Assembly (NCBI GenBank): GCA_030605195.1
Contig: JAUWBB010000005.1
Location: 1 to 36,404 of the forward strand
DNA: 36,404 nt
Source: Bacteroidota bacterium
GTDB lineage: Bacteria > Bacteroidota > Bacteroidia > Bacteroidales > VadinHA17
Direction: 5' to 3'
Every line of letters begins with the position of its first letter. The stretch's first letter is position 1. The notes under the pieces are model-generated. The model worked only from the letters and a program-made list of their open reading frames with translations. It did not search any database and had not been told where the DNA came from. Both the position numbers and the translations under genes were made by a program. Positions 1-9,229 of the stretch are shown here, one piece after another.

Positions 1-119
1 GTAAGGATCATATCCCATTCATCAATATCTTTGGATAGTTAACATATATTCTACCGCGAATTATCATATAATATTTGTAAATGCAAGTAAAAACGTAACA
101 CGGATAATACCTGATATTG

Positions 120-275
120 AACCCCGACAGGGTTGCAACCATTTCATGAACGAAGTGAATGGAATGTCTCATGAGCACGCTTGAGCGATGGACTTGCCCC
201 GTGAAATAAATCGTAGATTTAATGCGAAGCATTATTTCACGGGGTAAATGGGAGCAAGCAACCCTGTCCGGGGTT
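120..275. repeat. Nested inverted-repeat (cloverleaf-like) intergenic element
   Basis: Outer arms AACCCCGACAGGGTTGC (120-136) and GCAACCCTGTCCGGGGTT (258-275) are complementary apart from a 1-nt indel. Inner perfect arms are CCCCGTGAAATAA (197-209) and TTATTTCACGGGG (232-244). Two mini-hairpins, AAATC-GTA-GATTT and AATGC-GAA-GCATT, lie inside. Confidence 0.85.
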
Positions 276-319
276 TTTAAATTTTTTGTATACTTGTATA
301 TTACTATCACAACTTTTTA

Positions 320-1180
320 ATGAAAAAATCTGAATATATTTTTCCCACCACCATTAATCCAAACAATGTGAAGAAGGAAATACTGGAAATAAAGAAAAAA
401 GCAAAAGATCTATATACCGTTGAAAACCTGAAAACCATTTACGGACTGATAGACCTTACCTCATTAAATACAACCGATAACGAAGAAAACATTAAGGATT
501 TATGCCGGAACGTAAATCAATTCCCGTCAGTTTATCCTGATATTCCAAATGTTGCCGCAATTTGTGTGTATCCTTCCCTTGTTCAAACAGTAAAAAAGTC
601 CTTATCGGATCCAAGAGTTAGAATTGCTTCTGTTGCGGCAGGATTTCCGTCGTCGCAGACCTTTTTGGAAGTAAAAACCCTCGAGGCAAAACTCGCTGTT
701 GATGCCTGGGCGGATGAAATTGACGTGGTTATGTCTCCTGGAATATTTTTGTCGGGTGATTATGGAACCGTATCACAGGAAATAAAAGAAATTAAAACGA
801 TCATTTGTGACGTTAAACTAAAAGTGATCCTTGAAACCGGCGCCTTGCCGGATCTAAATCTTATCAGGATTGCCAGTTGGCTGGCTATGGAGGCTGGTGC
901 TGATTTTATAAAAACTTCTACAGGAAAGCTAAATCCTGCTGCAACCCTGGAGGCAACATATGTTATGGCACAAGCCATTCATGAATATTACCTCAAAACC
1001 CGCAAACAAGTCGGCATTAAACCTGCCGGTGGAATTGCCACTGCTGAACAGGCAATGGATTATTTTTCTTTGGTTAAAACAATATTAGGTGACAACTGGT
1101 TAAATCCCGCCTTATTCCGCATTGGAGCAAGCCGGTTGGTTAACGACTTGCTTACCAAAATTCTGAATGCCAGAACCTAG
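320..1180 (+). CDS. deoC: Deoxyribose-phosphate aldolase
   Basis: 286-aa ORF with DeoC-like motifs (DEIDVVMSPG, KVILETGALPD, GADFIKTSTGK, VGIKPAGGI). Confidence 0.95.
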   Translation: MKKSEYIFPTTINPNNVKKEILEIKKKAKDLYTVENLKTIYGLIDLTSLNTTDNEENIKDLCRNVNQFPSVYPDIPNVAAICVYPSLVQTVKKSLSDPRVRIASVAAGFPSSQTFLEVKTLEAKLAVDAWADEIDVVMSPGIFLSGDYGTVSQEIKEIKTIICDVKLKVILETGALPDLNLIRIASWLAMEAGADFIKTSTGKLNPAATLEATYVMAQAIHEYYLKTRKQVGIKPAGGIATAEQAMDYFSLVKTILGDNWLNPALFRIGASRLVNDLLTKILNART

Positions 1181-1340
1181 ATACTGCATACAGGAAGCAT
1201 GGAGCAGATGGAAGGACTAACGATGAAAGATGATTTATGAGCAGGCAATAACAGTTACAAGAGGCAGGAAGTGAAAAAGTGAGATTGCGAGACTTGTAGA
1301 CAAGGTGACTGGGAGAAAGAAGGGGAAGGGAATTGAATAA

Positions 1341-1410
1341 TGAATATCCAATATCGAATATCCAATATCGAATATCCAAATATCCAATATCCAAGTATCC
1401 AATATCGAAC
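1341..1410. repeat. Short tandem repeat, unit about 14 bp (GAATATCCAATATC), degenerating 3'
   Basis: Direct reading: GAATATCCAATATC x2, then GAATATCCAAATATCC, AATATCCAAGTATCC, AATATCGAACG. Confidence 0.9.
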
Positions 1411-1579
1411 GTTTTGCTCAGTAAAACATCACGCCTGTCCCGTTTTTTCGGGGAGTGGCATGTGTGTTAAATTGTGGGAACGAGTAATTTTGAATTACGG
1501 ATTTCTGATGGTGAACCCAGCACCCAGTATCACTGAATTTGATTATCTTTGCACAAATTTTACCTGATTTAGCCAGCGA

Positions 1580-2686
1580 ATGATTGTGGAAAGACAAAAT
1601 AAATTTATCCATCCCCAGGATACTCTTCTCATCAGGCAAAAAGCAGATACTCTTATCTTCTTCCTTCAGCCCGACAGCCTGACTCAGCAAAAAGAACAGG
1701 ATACGGTAAAAAAATATTCACTTGATGAAATACAATCCATTTTTGAGCGAAGTGACCAACGTTTTGAACGGATTGATTCAGCCGAAAAAGCAAAATCTCA
1801 GATAGTCCGGGCTGCTCCTTTAAGAACAGAAACTTCCGAAACCGTTTTTCGCCTGGATTCAAATCATATCATTTTTTCCGTTGACAGCACTGAAGCTTTG
1901 GCCAATCCAAATTTTCTATCCAATCTAAGAGTAACCCCGTTAAAGGAGTACAAATACGCTCCGGATCTGTTTGTTAATGAAACCAGTGCGGTGGTTGAAA
2001 AACAACCCGATCAGCTTTTTCCAACAATAAAACAGCCTGCAACATCAGAAAACTGGATCATCGGAATCATCCTTGTTTCCTTTATTATTCTTGCCTGGAT
2101 CAGGCTATTTTACAACAAATTACTGGTTCCAACATTCCAGTCATGTTTAAATTACCAAACATCCTATAATTTATTCCGCGACCGAAGCAGTCTTTCCTTA
2201 AAAGCATCCTTTGGCCTGAACATTATTTTCTATCTGAACACCGGATTATTTTTGTACATGGTTTTTAATTATTTCGGTATCACATTCTTTAATGTTTACG
2301 GAATAATAACTTTTCTTTTATATGCCGGATTTATAATGACCGTTTATATTGCCAAGCGGATTGTATGCTCTGTTACCGGATATATCTCGCTGACACAAAA
2401 AGCCTTTTCCGAATACTTGTTTAATGTTTTTCTTTTTAACCGAAATCTTGGGTTGTTTTTGTTTCCCTTTCTAATCGGAATTCCCTATATAGCTGATTAT
2501 CTTACTCCTATATTCGTTTATACAGGAATTGTTGTTATTGTAATTCTCTATCTTTTAAGGATATTCAGAGGCATAACTATATTTTTTAAAGAAGGATTTT
2601 CAATATTTTATATGATTTTATACCTTTGTGCCCTGGAATTTTTACCGCTTATACTTTTTTTCAGGTTATTTCAATCTTTTATTTAA
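1580..2686 (+). CDS. DUF4271-type multi-pass membrane protein
   Basis: 368-aa ORF with a soluble N-terminal half and several hydrophobic segments. It sits directly upstream of hemD, as expected for Bacteroidota DUF4271 proteins. Confidence 0.75.
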   Translation: MIVERQNKFIHPQDTLLIRQKADTLIFFLQPDSLTQQKEQDTVKKYSLDEIQSIFERSDQRFERIDSAEKAKSQIVRAAPLRTETSETVFRLDSNHIIFSVDSTEALANPNFLSNLRVTPLKEYKYAPDLFVNETSAVVEKQPDQLFPTIKQPATSENWIIGIILVSFIILAWIRLFYNKLLVPTFQSCLNYQTSYNLFRDRSSLSLKASFGLNIIFYLNTGLFLYMVFNYFGITFFNVYGIITFLLYAGFIMTVYIAKRIVCSVTGYISLTQKAFSEYLFNVFLFNRNLGLFLFPFLIGIPYIADYLTPIFVYTGIVVIVILYLLRIFRGITIFFKEGFSIFYMILYLCALEFLPLILFFRLFQSFI

Positions 2687-2732
2687 GAAAATAACCAGTT
2701 AATTCTGAATTGTAAACAAAAATTTTGGTGCT

Positions 2733-3491
2733 TTGAAAATTAAGAAGATTTTGGTTTCTCAACCGAAACCACAAAATGAGAAGTCGCCTTACTTCGAGTT
2801 AGCAAAAAAGCATAATTTAAAAATCGATTTCAGATCATTTATTCATATCGAAGGTATTGCCGCAAAGGAATTCAGGCAATCAAGAATAAATATTAGCAGT
2901 CATTCTGCCGTGATTTTCACAAGCAAAACGGCAATTGATCACTTTTTCAGGATTTGTGAAGAAATGAGAGTACCCATTCCGGATTCCCTTAAATATTTCT
3001 GCGTTTCCGGATCCATCGCAAATTACCTGCAGAAGTATATTGTTTACAGGAAGCGAAAGGTATTCGTTGGAATAAATAATTTCAAAGGGTTAATGGATCT
3101 TATCCTTAAGCATAATAAAGAAAAATTTCTCGTTCCCCTATCAGATATGCATAAACCTGAAATTCCCGAGCAATTGGATAAAAACAAGATTAATTATTCC
3201 ATTGCCATTTTGTACCGGACTATTTGCAGTGATCTTTCCGACCTGTCTGATGTTAATTACGATATCCTGGTATTTTTCAGCCCCTCAGGAATAAAATCCT
3301 TATTAAAGAACTTTCCTGATTTCAAACAAAATAACACGAAAATCGCTGCTTTTGGACCTACAACTACCCGGGCGGTAAAAAAAGCAGGGCTTCACCTTCA
3401 CATTGAAGCACCTACTTCCAAAGCTCCTTCCATGACCATGGCGCTTGAGCAATACATAACAAACCATAACAAAAACAATAAACAAGCCTAA
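2733..3491 (+). CDS. hemD: Uroporphyrinogen-III synthase family protein (TTG start)
   Basis: 252-aa ORF beginning MKIKKILVSQPKP, with AVIFTSKTAIDHFF, DILVFFSPSGIKSLL and KIAAFGPTTTRAVKKAGL typical of HemD. Confidence 0.85.
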   Translation: MKIKKILVSQPKPQNEKSPYFELAKKHNLKIDFRSFIHIEGIAAKEFRQSRINISSHSAVIFTSKTAIDHFFRICEEMRVPIPDSLKYFCVSGSIANYLQKYIVYRKRKVFVGINNFKGLMDLILKHNKEKFLVPLSDMHKPEIPEQLDKNKINYSIAILYRTICSDLSDLSDVNYDILVFFSPSGIKSLLKNFPDFKQNNTKIAAFGPTTTRAVKKAGLHLHIEAPTSKAPSMTMALEQYITNHNKNNKQA

Positions 3492-3506
3492 AACCGGATG
3501 TTAAGT

Positions 3507-3530
3507 AAGGGGAAGCAATTCCCCTTTTTT
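3507..3530 (+). terminator. Rho-independent terminator downstream of hemD
   Basis: Stem AAGGGGAA / TTCCCCTT, 8 bp, with GCAA tetraloop, running into a T-tract (TTTTTTC). Confidence 0.75.
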
Positions 3531-3563
3531 CTTATCTTTCATCCAAAATTATCGCTTTTCCAA

Positions 3564-3956
3564 ATGGGAAAATTCACTTTCAGAAAGAAAGAACGTCTCA
3601 GCAGCCAAAAAATCATCGGTAACCTTTTCCGGGATGGAAATTCTTTTGCTCTGTTTCCATTCAGGATTTACTGGCAAATCACAACCAGCGAACAACTTTC
3701 ACCTGCCCGGATTGCCATCAGCATTCCGAAGAAAAAATTCAAAAAAGCCGTAGATCGCAATCTTATTAAACGTAGAATCAAAGAGGCATACCGGAAAAAC
3801 AAGCAAAATCTTTATCATGACCTAAAAAGTAAAAATCTGAATATAGCATTTATCCTCATCTATTTGGTCCATGATCTGATGACCTATCCTGAATTGGAGG
3901 AAAAAATGATCCTAACGTTGCAAAAACTAATGGAAAGCTATGAAAAGGCTTCTTAG
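3564..3956 (+). CDS. rnpA: Ribonuclease P protein component (track ORF starts at 3498; ATG 3564 preferred)
   Basis: [25 protein letters not shown]...[27 protein letters not shown] is a classic RnpA signature. The upstream ATG at 3498 would put the terminator hairpin inside the ORF. Confidence 0.93.
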   Translation: MGKFTFRKKERLSSQKIIGNLFRDGNSFALFPFRIYWQITTSEQLSPARIAISIPKKKFKKAVDRNLIKRRIKEAYRKNKQNLYHDLKSKNLNIAFILIYLVHDLMTYPELEEKMILTLQKLMESYEKAS

Positions 3957-4161
3957 TATACTTATAATTGGTCTGGTAAAAATATACCAACGTCTTATTT
4001 CTCCGTTATTTCCTTCGACCTGCAGGTACACTCCTACCTGTTCCAATTACAGTATAGAAGCCATTAAGAAACACGGTGCTATTAAAGGATCATGGCTTGC
4101 TATAAAACGTATTCTGTCCTGTAACCAATGGGGCGGGCATGGACACGATCCGGTCCCTTGA
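3940..4161 (+). CDS. yidD: Membrane protein insertion efficiency factor YidD
   Basis: 73 aa; [62 protein letters not shown]. Overlaps the rnpA 3' end. Confidence 0.96.
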   Translation: MKRLLSILIIGLVKIYQRLISPLFPSTCRYTPTCSNYSIEAIKKHGAIKGSWLAIKRILSCNQWGGHGHDPVP

Positions 4162-4360
4162 TCCCGGAAAGCGCTGAAGGCACGTTATGGGCTCTTACAG
4201 GAGTTTATTCAGGTTTTGCCAGGGGAAGACCACTTTAATGAAAATCCCGGGAAATACTTTAAAAACGATATCTGGGAGCCAACATTTATTTTGTATCTAA
4301 GGTGACAAAATAATCTCCCTGTAATTAGTAAACTCATATCATAATTCTTCTGTTAATCGT

Positions 4361-4368
4361 TATCTTTG
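4361..4368 (+). promoter_or_regulatory. Candidate Bacteroidetes-type -7 element (TAnnTTTG)
   Basis: TATCTTTG about 56 nt upstream of the S41 protease ATG matches the phylum -7 consensus. No clear -33 TTTG was seen. Confidence 0.4.
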
Positions 4369-4423
4369 TAGACTTTTAGACAAAACAATTTATATTACCG
4401 AATTATTAAAGAAAGCATAAATC

Positions 4424-6121
4424 ATGAAATCAAATCAAATGAAGAAGCCGGTTAAAGCGAAGCTGATTGGTGGATTTTTAATCGTTGTTTCGATTCTTAT
4501 CCTGGCTTTCACCGAAAGCAAAGATTTTAAGTATATCAAGAACTTAGAAATTTTCAGGTCGCTTTTTACCGAACTCCGGTTATTTTATGTTGATGAAGTT
4601 GATTCTGATAAACTGATAAAAACCAGCATCGACGAAATGCTTAAAACCCTTGATCCGTATACCGTTTTCATTCCTGAATCCAAAATGGATGATTTTACCT
4701 TTATGACTACCGGCCAGTACGGAGGCATTGGATCATTAATTCGTAAGAGTGGTGATTATGCTGTCATATCTGAGATATATAAAGGATTCCCGGCAGATAT
4801 GGCAGGATTTAAAACCGGTGATTTGATTATTGAAGTAGGTGGTCACTCAACCAAGGGACTTCTGCTGGAAAAGGTCAGTGACCGGCTTAAAGGACTCCCT
4901 AATACTGAAGTCGTGGTTACAGTCAAACGATATGGTGCTGAAAAACCCATTAAGAAGACCCTTACACGAAAGAATATCCAAATTAAAAGTGTTCCATATT
5001 ATGGAATGGTTAGTGATAAAACCGGGTACATTAGGCTTTCCAACTTTACCCGGAATTCAGGAAAAGAGGTAAAAAAAGCTTTGCTTGGCTTGAAGGAAAA
5101 CAGTCATGTCCAGGGTATTATCCTTGACTTAAGAGGCAATCCCGGTGGTTTACTTATAGAATCTGTCGAGGTTTCAAACGTGTTTGTTGAAAAGGGTTTG
5201 GAAATCGTCAGTACCCGTGGCAGAATGAAAGAATTTGATAATACCTACAAAGCAAAAAATCATCCTTTGGATACTCAAATTCCGGTGGCTGTATTGGTCG
5301 ACCGCGGATCGGCATCCGCGGCTGAAATCGTTGCCGGAGCATTTCAGGATCTTGACCGTGGTATAATTATCGGTGAAAGAACCTATGGAAAGGGACTGGT
5401 CCAAACTACCCGTCCGGTTGGTTATAACAATCAACTGAAGATTACCGCCGCAAAATACTATATTCCCAGTGGCCGGTGTATTCAGGCATTGGACTTTTCC
5501 CACCGCAATAAAGATGGTAGTGTGGGCCATATTCCTGATTCCCTGATTTCAGAATATTCAACAAGAAATGGCCGCAAGGTTTACAATGGAGGCGGAATTA
5601 TGCCGGATATTGAAATAAAACCGGAAAAATTAAGCCAGATTACCCTTGAACTCTACGCCAAATTTATCATATTTGACTATACCAACAAATATTTTTCAGA
5701 ACACGAATCGATTTTACACCCAACACAATATACCTTTACAGACGATGAATACCAGGATTTTATTAAGTTCGTCGACAGTAAGAACTTTGATTATAAAACA
5801 CAAACAGAAATTGCTTTAGAAAAACTTGAAGATTTAGCTGAAAAGGAAAAATATTACCAACATTCAGCTAAAGAATTTATGCTGCTCAGGGAAAAACTTT
5901 CCCATAATAAAGCTAAAGATCTGGAATCTTTCAAAAAGGAAATAAAAGAACTAATTCAGACAGGAATTGTGGGCCGTTATTACTATATGGCGGGCAGGAT
6001 TCAATCTTCGTTACCATATGATGTACAAGTAAAAAAGGCGGTTGATGTATTAGAGGATCAAAACCTTTACACCAGCATTCTTGAAGGGAACGCCCGAAAA
6101 GAAGTCGCAGAAGGAATGTAG
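4424..6121 (+). CDS. S41 family C-terminal processing peptidase with PDZ domain
   Basis: 565 aa; PDZ region (GGIGSLIRKSGDYAVISEIYKGFPADMAGFKTGDLI) and catalytic region (GNPGGLLIESVEVSNVF, VDRGSASAAEIVAGAFQDLDRGIIIGERTYGKGLVQ). Confidence 0.95.
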   Translation: MKSNQMKKPVKAKLIGGFLIVVSILILAFTESKDFKYIKNLEIFRSLFTELRLFYVDEVDSDKLIKTSIDEMLKTLDPYTVFIPESKMDDFTFMTTGQYGGIGSLIRKSGDYAVISEIYKGFPADMAGFKTGDLIIEVGGHSTKGLLLEKVSDRLKGLPNTEVVVTVKRYGAEKPIKKTLTRKNIQIKSVPYYGMVSDKTGYIRLSNFTRNSGKEVKKALLGLKENSHVQGIILDLRGNPGGLLIESVEVSNVFVEKGLEIVSTRGRMKEFDNTYKAKNHPLDTQIPVAVLVDRGSASAAEIVAGAFQDLDRGIIIGERTYGKGLVQTTRPVGYNNQLKITAAKYYIPSGRCIQALDFSHRNKDGSVGHIPDSLISEYSTRNGRKVYNGGGIMPDIEIKPEKLSQITLELYAKFIIFDYTNKYFSEHESILHPTQYTFTDDEYQDFIKFVDSKNFDYKTQTEIALEKLEDLAEKEKYYQHSAKEFMLLREKLSHNKAKDLESFKKEIKELIQTGIVGRYYYMAGRIQSSLPYDVQVKKAVDVLEDQNLYTSILEGNARKEVAEGM

Positions 6122-6128
6122 ATTAATT

Positions 6129-6366
6129 CTTTCAAGCCCTACGGGCTGGGTGTATTGCTGTTCCATTTAATACAGCCACTAAAGTGACTGCGTATTACCT
6201 GTTAGTCCCTACAGGACATTAATTTGAAACATGTCATTAAGGTTTTGCATCAATAAAAATGATATTCAGAAACCATGTCCCTTAGGGACAAGAAGGTAAT
6301 AGACAGGTATTTCAATGCTTGGTAAAGGAATGCATATTCATGTTCACGTCCCGTAGGTACTGAAAG
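6129..6366. repeat. Composite palindromic intergenic element between convergent genes
   Basis: Ends CTTTCAagccCTACGGG...CCCGTAGgtacTGAAAG are inverted. Inner arms TATTACCTgttaGTCCCTacaGGACAT (6193-6219) and ATGTCCcttAGGGACaagaAGGTAATA (from 6275) are inverted. An additional hairpin lies at 6169-6196. Confidence 0.8.
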
Positions 6367-6376
6367 AAAGCAACTT

Positions 6377-9166
6377 TTAATGTGCTTCCAGCCAGTTGTT
6401 TCCTGTGTCCAGATCAACCAATAGGGGAATTTTTAGCTTTACAGCATTTTGCATGGCATCCTTAACCATTTCGGTGATAGCCTGAAGTTCCGGTTTATAA
6501 ACATCAAAGACCAGTTCATCATGAACCTGAATGATCATCCTTGATTTATAATTCTTTTCTTTTATGGCTTTATGGATGCAAACCATAGCCATTTTAATAA
6601 TATCGGCAGCCGATCCCTGAATCGGGGCATTTATGGCATTTCTTTCTGCCATTCCCCGGATAATTGCATTTCTTGAATGAATATCCCTCAAATATCTTTG
6701 TCTTCCCATTATGGTTTCAGCATAACCTGTATCCCTGGCAAATTGTATGCTTTTATTCATATAAGCCTTTACGTTGGGATAGGTGTTAAAATATCCGTCA
6801 ATGAGCTCTTTGGCTTCTTTCCGTGAAATATATAACCGTTGTGATAACCCAAATGCTGAAATCCCATAGATAATTCCAAAATTTGCTGTCTTGGCCTTAT
6901 TTCTCATTTCTTTAGTAACCATATCAACCGGTATTCCATTTATTTTTGCAGCAGTGGCAGCATGAATATCCTCATTGGCAAGAAAAGCTCCGAGCATATT
7001 CGGGTCTTCACTCATATGGGCCATTAGCCTGAGTTCAATTTGTGAGTAGTCAGCCGACAATAAAATATAATTTTCATTGGTTGGCACAAAAGCCTTGCGG
7101 ATTTCCCGGCCTTTTTCTTCACGTATTGGAATATTCTGAAGGTTTGGGTTATTCGAACTTAACCTGCCGGTTGAGGTTATTGCCTGATTAAATGAAGTAT
7201 GTATCTTTCCGGTTTTTGTATTAATCAATCGTGGAAGTACATCAACATAGGTGGTTAAAAGCTTTTTCAACGACCGGTATTCGAGGATCCTGGGTATGAT
7301 TTCATGTTTGTCAGCTAATTGCATAAGGACTTCTTCACTTGTTGAATATTGCCTGGTTTTGGTCTTTTTTGCAGTTTCCACAATCTTCATCTTCTCAAAT
7401 AACACATGTCCCAACTGTTTCGGAGAGGCGATATTGAAATCAACACCTGCCATTCTAATAATTTCCTGATCCAACTTCAAAATGTCCTCTCGCAATACGT
7501 CTCCGTATTTTCTTAAATTTTCAACGTTAATCCTCACTCCTGACCGTTCCATATCGGCAAGGACATATACCAGGGGCATTTCGATTTTTTCCGACAGGTT
7601 TTCCAGATTGCTTTCTTTTACCTTCTCTTCCAACTTCATTTTTAATTGCCAGGTAATATCGGCATCTTCGGCGGCGTAGTCTGCAACCTTTTGGTTTGGT
7701 ACCATACGCATACTTAATTGCCCTTTACCCTTCCCTCCAATCAATTCCTCAATGGACACCGGTTTGTAATCAAGGTATGCTTCTGCTAAATAGTTCAGAT
7801 TATGACTCATATCGGGCTGCAAGATATAATGGGCCAGCATCGTATCGAACAGCTCACCCTGAACCTGAATCCCGTAAGATCGAAGAATCTGTATGTCATA
7901 TTTGATGTTTTGACCGATTTTTCTTATTCCCGTGTCTTCAAAAATGCTCTTTAATTCATTAAGAATACTCTGTGTTTCTTCACGTTTTTCCGGTAATGGC
8001 AGATAATATGCCTCATGCGTTTTAAAAGAAAAGGAAATACCAACCAGTTCTGATTCATACACATTTAATCCGGTAGTTTCCGTATCAAAACAGAACTCCT
8101 GCAGGTTACTCAGGTTTTTGGCTAAACCGGAAATTTTTTCCTCTGAATCAATGATATAATAAGAATGTTCTGTTGAATTAATATCCCTAAGCTTATCTTT
8201 TTGCACCGTATGGGTATTATCACCAAAAAGAGTGGTCTGAACGGTTTTTTCTCCGGTTGCCGTTCGTCCGCCTCTTTCCAGCATTTTTTTGGCAATTGTT
8301 TTGAACTCCAATTCGTTGAATAAATCAATTAATTTCCCTCTGTCCGGTTCACTAATTTTCATCTCCCTTTCATTTAATTCAACCGGAACATCAAGAACTA
8401 TCGTAACTAATTCTTTATAAAGCCGTATCTGTTCTATATTTTGTTCGATGTTTTCTTTTTGTTTTCCCTTAAGTTCTTCTGTATGGTTAAAAAGTTCTTC
8501 TATACTACCATAATCACCAATCAGTTCCCTTGCTCTTTTTTCTCCAATACCGGGCGCTCCGGGTATATTATCGGACGAGTCACCCCATAAAGCCAGTATA
8601 TCAATAACCTGACCCGGATGTTCCACGTGAAAACGTTCTTTTATTTCATGTTCTCCCAAAATTTCAGGATCATTTCCGCCTCTTCCCGGTTTATATATAA
8701 ATATCTTGTCCGATACCAATTGTGCAAAATCTTTATCCGGTGTGATCATATAGGTCACAAAGCCTTTTCTTTCCGCTTTTTTTGCCAGTGTACCAATTAC
8801 ATCATCAGCCTCATATCCTTCAACTTCAACGATCGGGATGTTAAAAGCACGTATTAAATCCTTAATATAAGGAACCGACTTTTTAATGTCCTCCGGTGTT
8901 GCTTCCCTGTTGGCCTTGTATTCTTTGAACATTTTATGACGAAATGTTGGAGTGGGGAGGTCAAATACAACAGCAATATGTGTTGGATTCATTTTTTTTA
9001 TCAATTCGTCCAATGTGTTTGTAAATCCAAAAATGGCAGATGTATTCAAACCTTTTGAACTGTATCTTGGATTCCTGATAAATGCATAATACGCCCGGTA
9101 TATTAAGGCATACGCGTCTAGTAGCAGTAACTTTTTTTGGCTGTCGGTTCTGTTTGTTTCTTTCAT
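6377..9166 (-). CDS. polA: DNA polymerase I
   Basis: 929 aa; 5'-3' nuclease (LLLDAYALIYRAYYAF, WGDSSDNIPGAPGIG), 3'-5' exonuclease (FCFDTETTGLN) and polymerase motifs (LLSADYSQIELRLMAH, NFGIIYGISAFGLSQ, IQVHDELVFDV). Confidence 0.97.
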   Translation of the reverse strand: MKETNRTDSQKKLLLLDAYALIYRAYYAFIRNPRYSSKGLNTSAIFGFTNTLDELIKKMNPTHIAVVFDLPTPTFRHKMFKEYKANREATPEDIKKSVPYIKDLIRAFNIPIVEVEGYEADDVIGTLAKKAERKGFVTYMITPDKDFAQLVSDKIFIYKPGRGGNDPEILGEHEIKERFHVEHPGQVIDILALWGDSSDNIPGAPGIGEKRARELIGDYGSIEELFNHTEELKGKQKENIEQNIEQIRLYKELVTIVLDVPVELNEREMKISEPDRGKLIDLFNELEFKTIAKKMLERGGRTATGEKTVQTTLFGDNTHTVQKDKLRDINSTEHSYYIIDSEEKISGLAKNLSNLQEFCFDTETTGLNVYESELVGISFSFKTHEAYYLPLPEKREETQSILNELKSIFEDTGIRKIGQNIKYDIQILRSYGIQVQGELFDTMLAHYILQPDMSHNLNYLAEAYLDYKPVSIEELIGGKGKGQLSMRMVPNQKVADYAAEDADITWQLKMKLEEKVKESNLENLSEKIEMPLVYVLADMERSGVRINVENLRKYGDVLREDILKLDQEIIRMAGVDFNIASPKQLGHVLFEKMKIVETAKKTKTRQYSTSEEVLMQLADKHEIIPRILEYRSLKKLLTTYVDVLPRLINTKTGKIHTSFNQAITSTGRLSSNNPNLQNIPIREEKGREIRKAFVPTNENYILLSADYSQIELRLMAHMSEDPNMLGAFLANEDIHAATAAKINGIPVDMVTKEMRNKAKTANFGIIYGISAFGLSQRLYISRKEAKELIDGYFNTYPNVKAYMNKSIQFARDTGYAETIMGRQRYLRDIHSRNAIIRGMAERNAINAPIQGSAADIIKMAMVCIHKAIKEKNYKSRMIIQVHDELVFDVYKPELQAITEMVKDAMQNAVKLKIPLLVDLDTGNNWLEAH

Positions 9167-9210
9167 TGGCTATAGAATGTCTTTCTTTTTGGTTTCTTTT
9201 AGCTCTTTTC

Positions 9211-9229
9211 AGCCGAATGCAATTCGGCT
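9211..9229. repeat. Perfect hairpin AGCCGAAT-GCA-ATTCGGCT upstream of polA
   Basis: 8-bp perfect stem with 3-nt loop, read directly. Confidence 0.8.

Noticed and set aside
8-310. 100-aa minus-strand ORF
   Set aside because: Encoded across a nested palindromic repeat; no protein-like motif.
1341-1410. CRISPR array
   Set aside because: Repeats are about 14 bp and contiguous, without unique spacers; no cas genes.
4159-4161. Programmed readthrough/selenocysteine at the yidD TGA
   Set aside because: YidD proteins normally end near this point, and no SECIS-like structure was recognised; remnant or chance is simpler.
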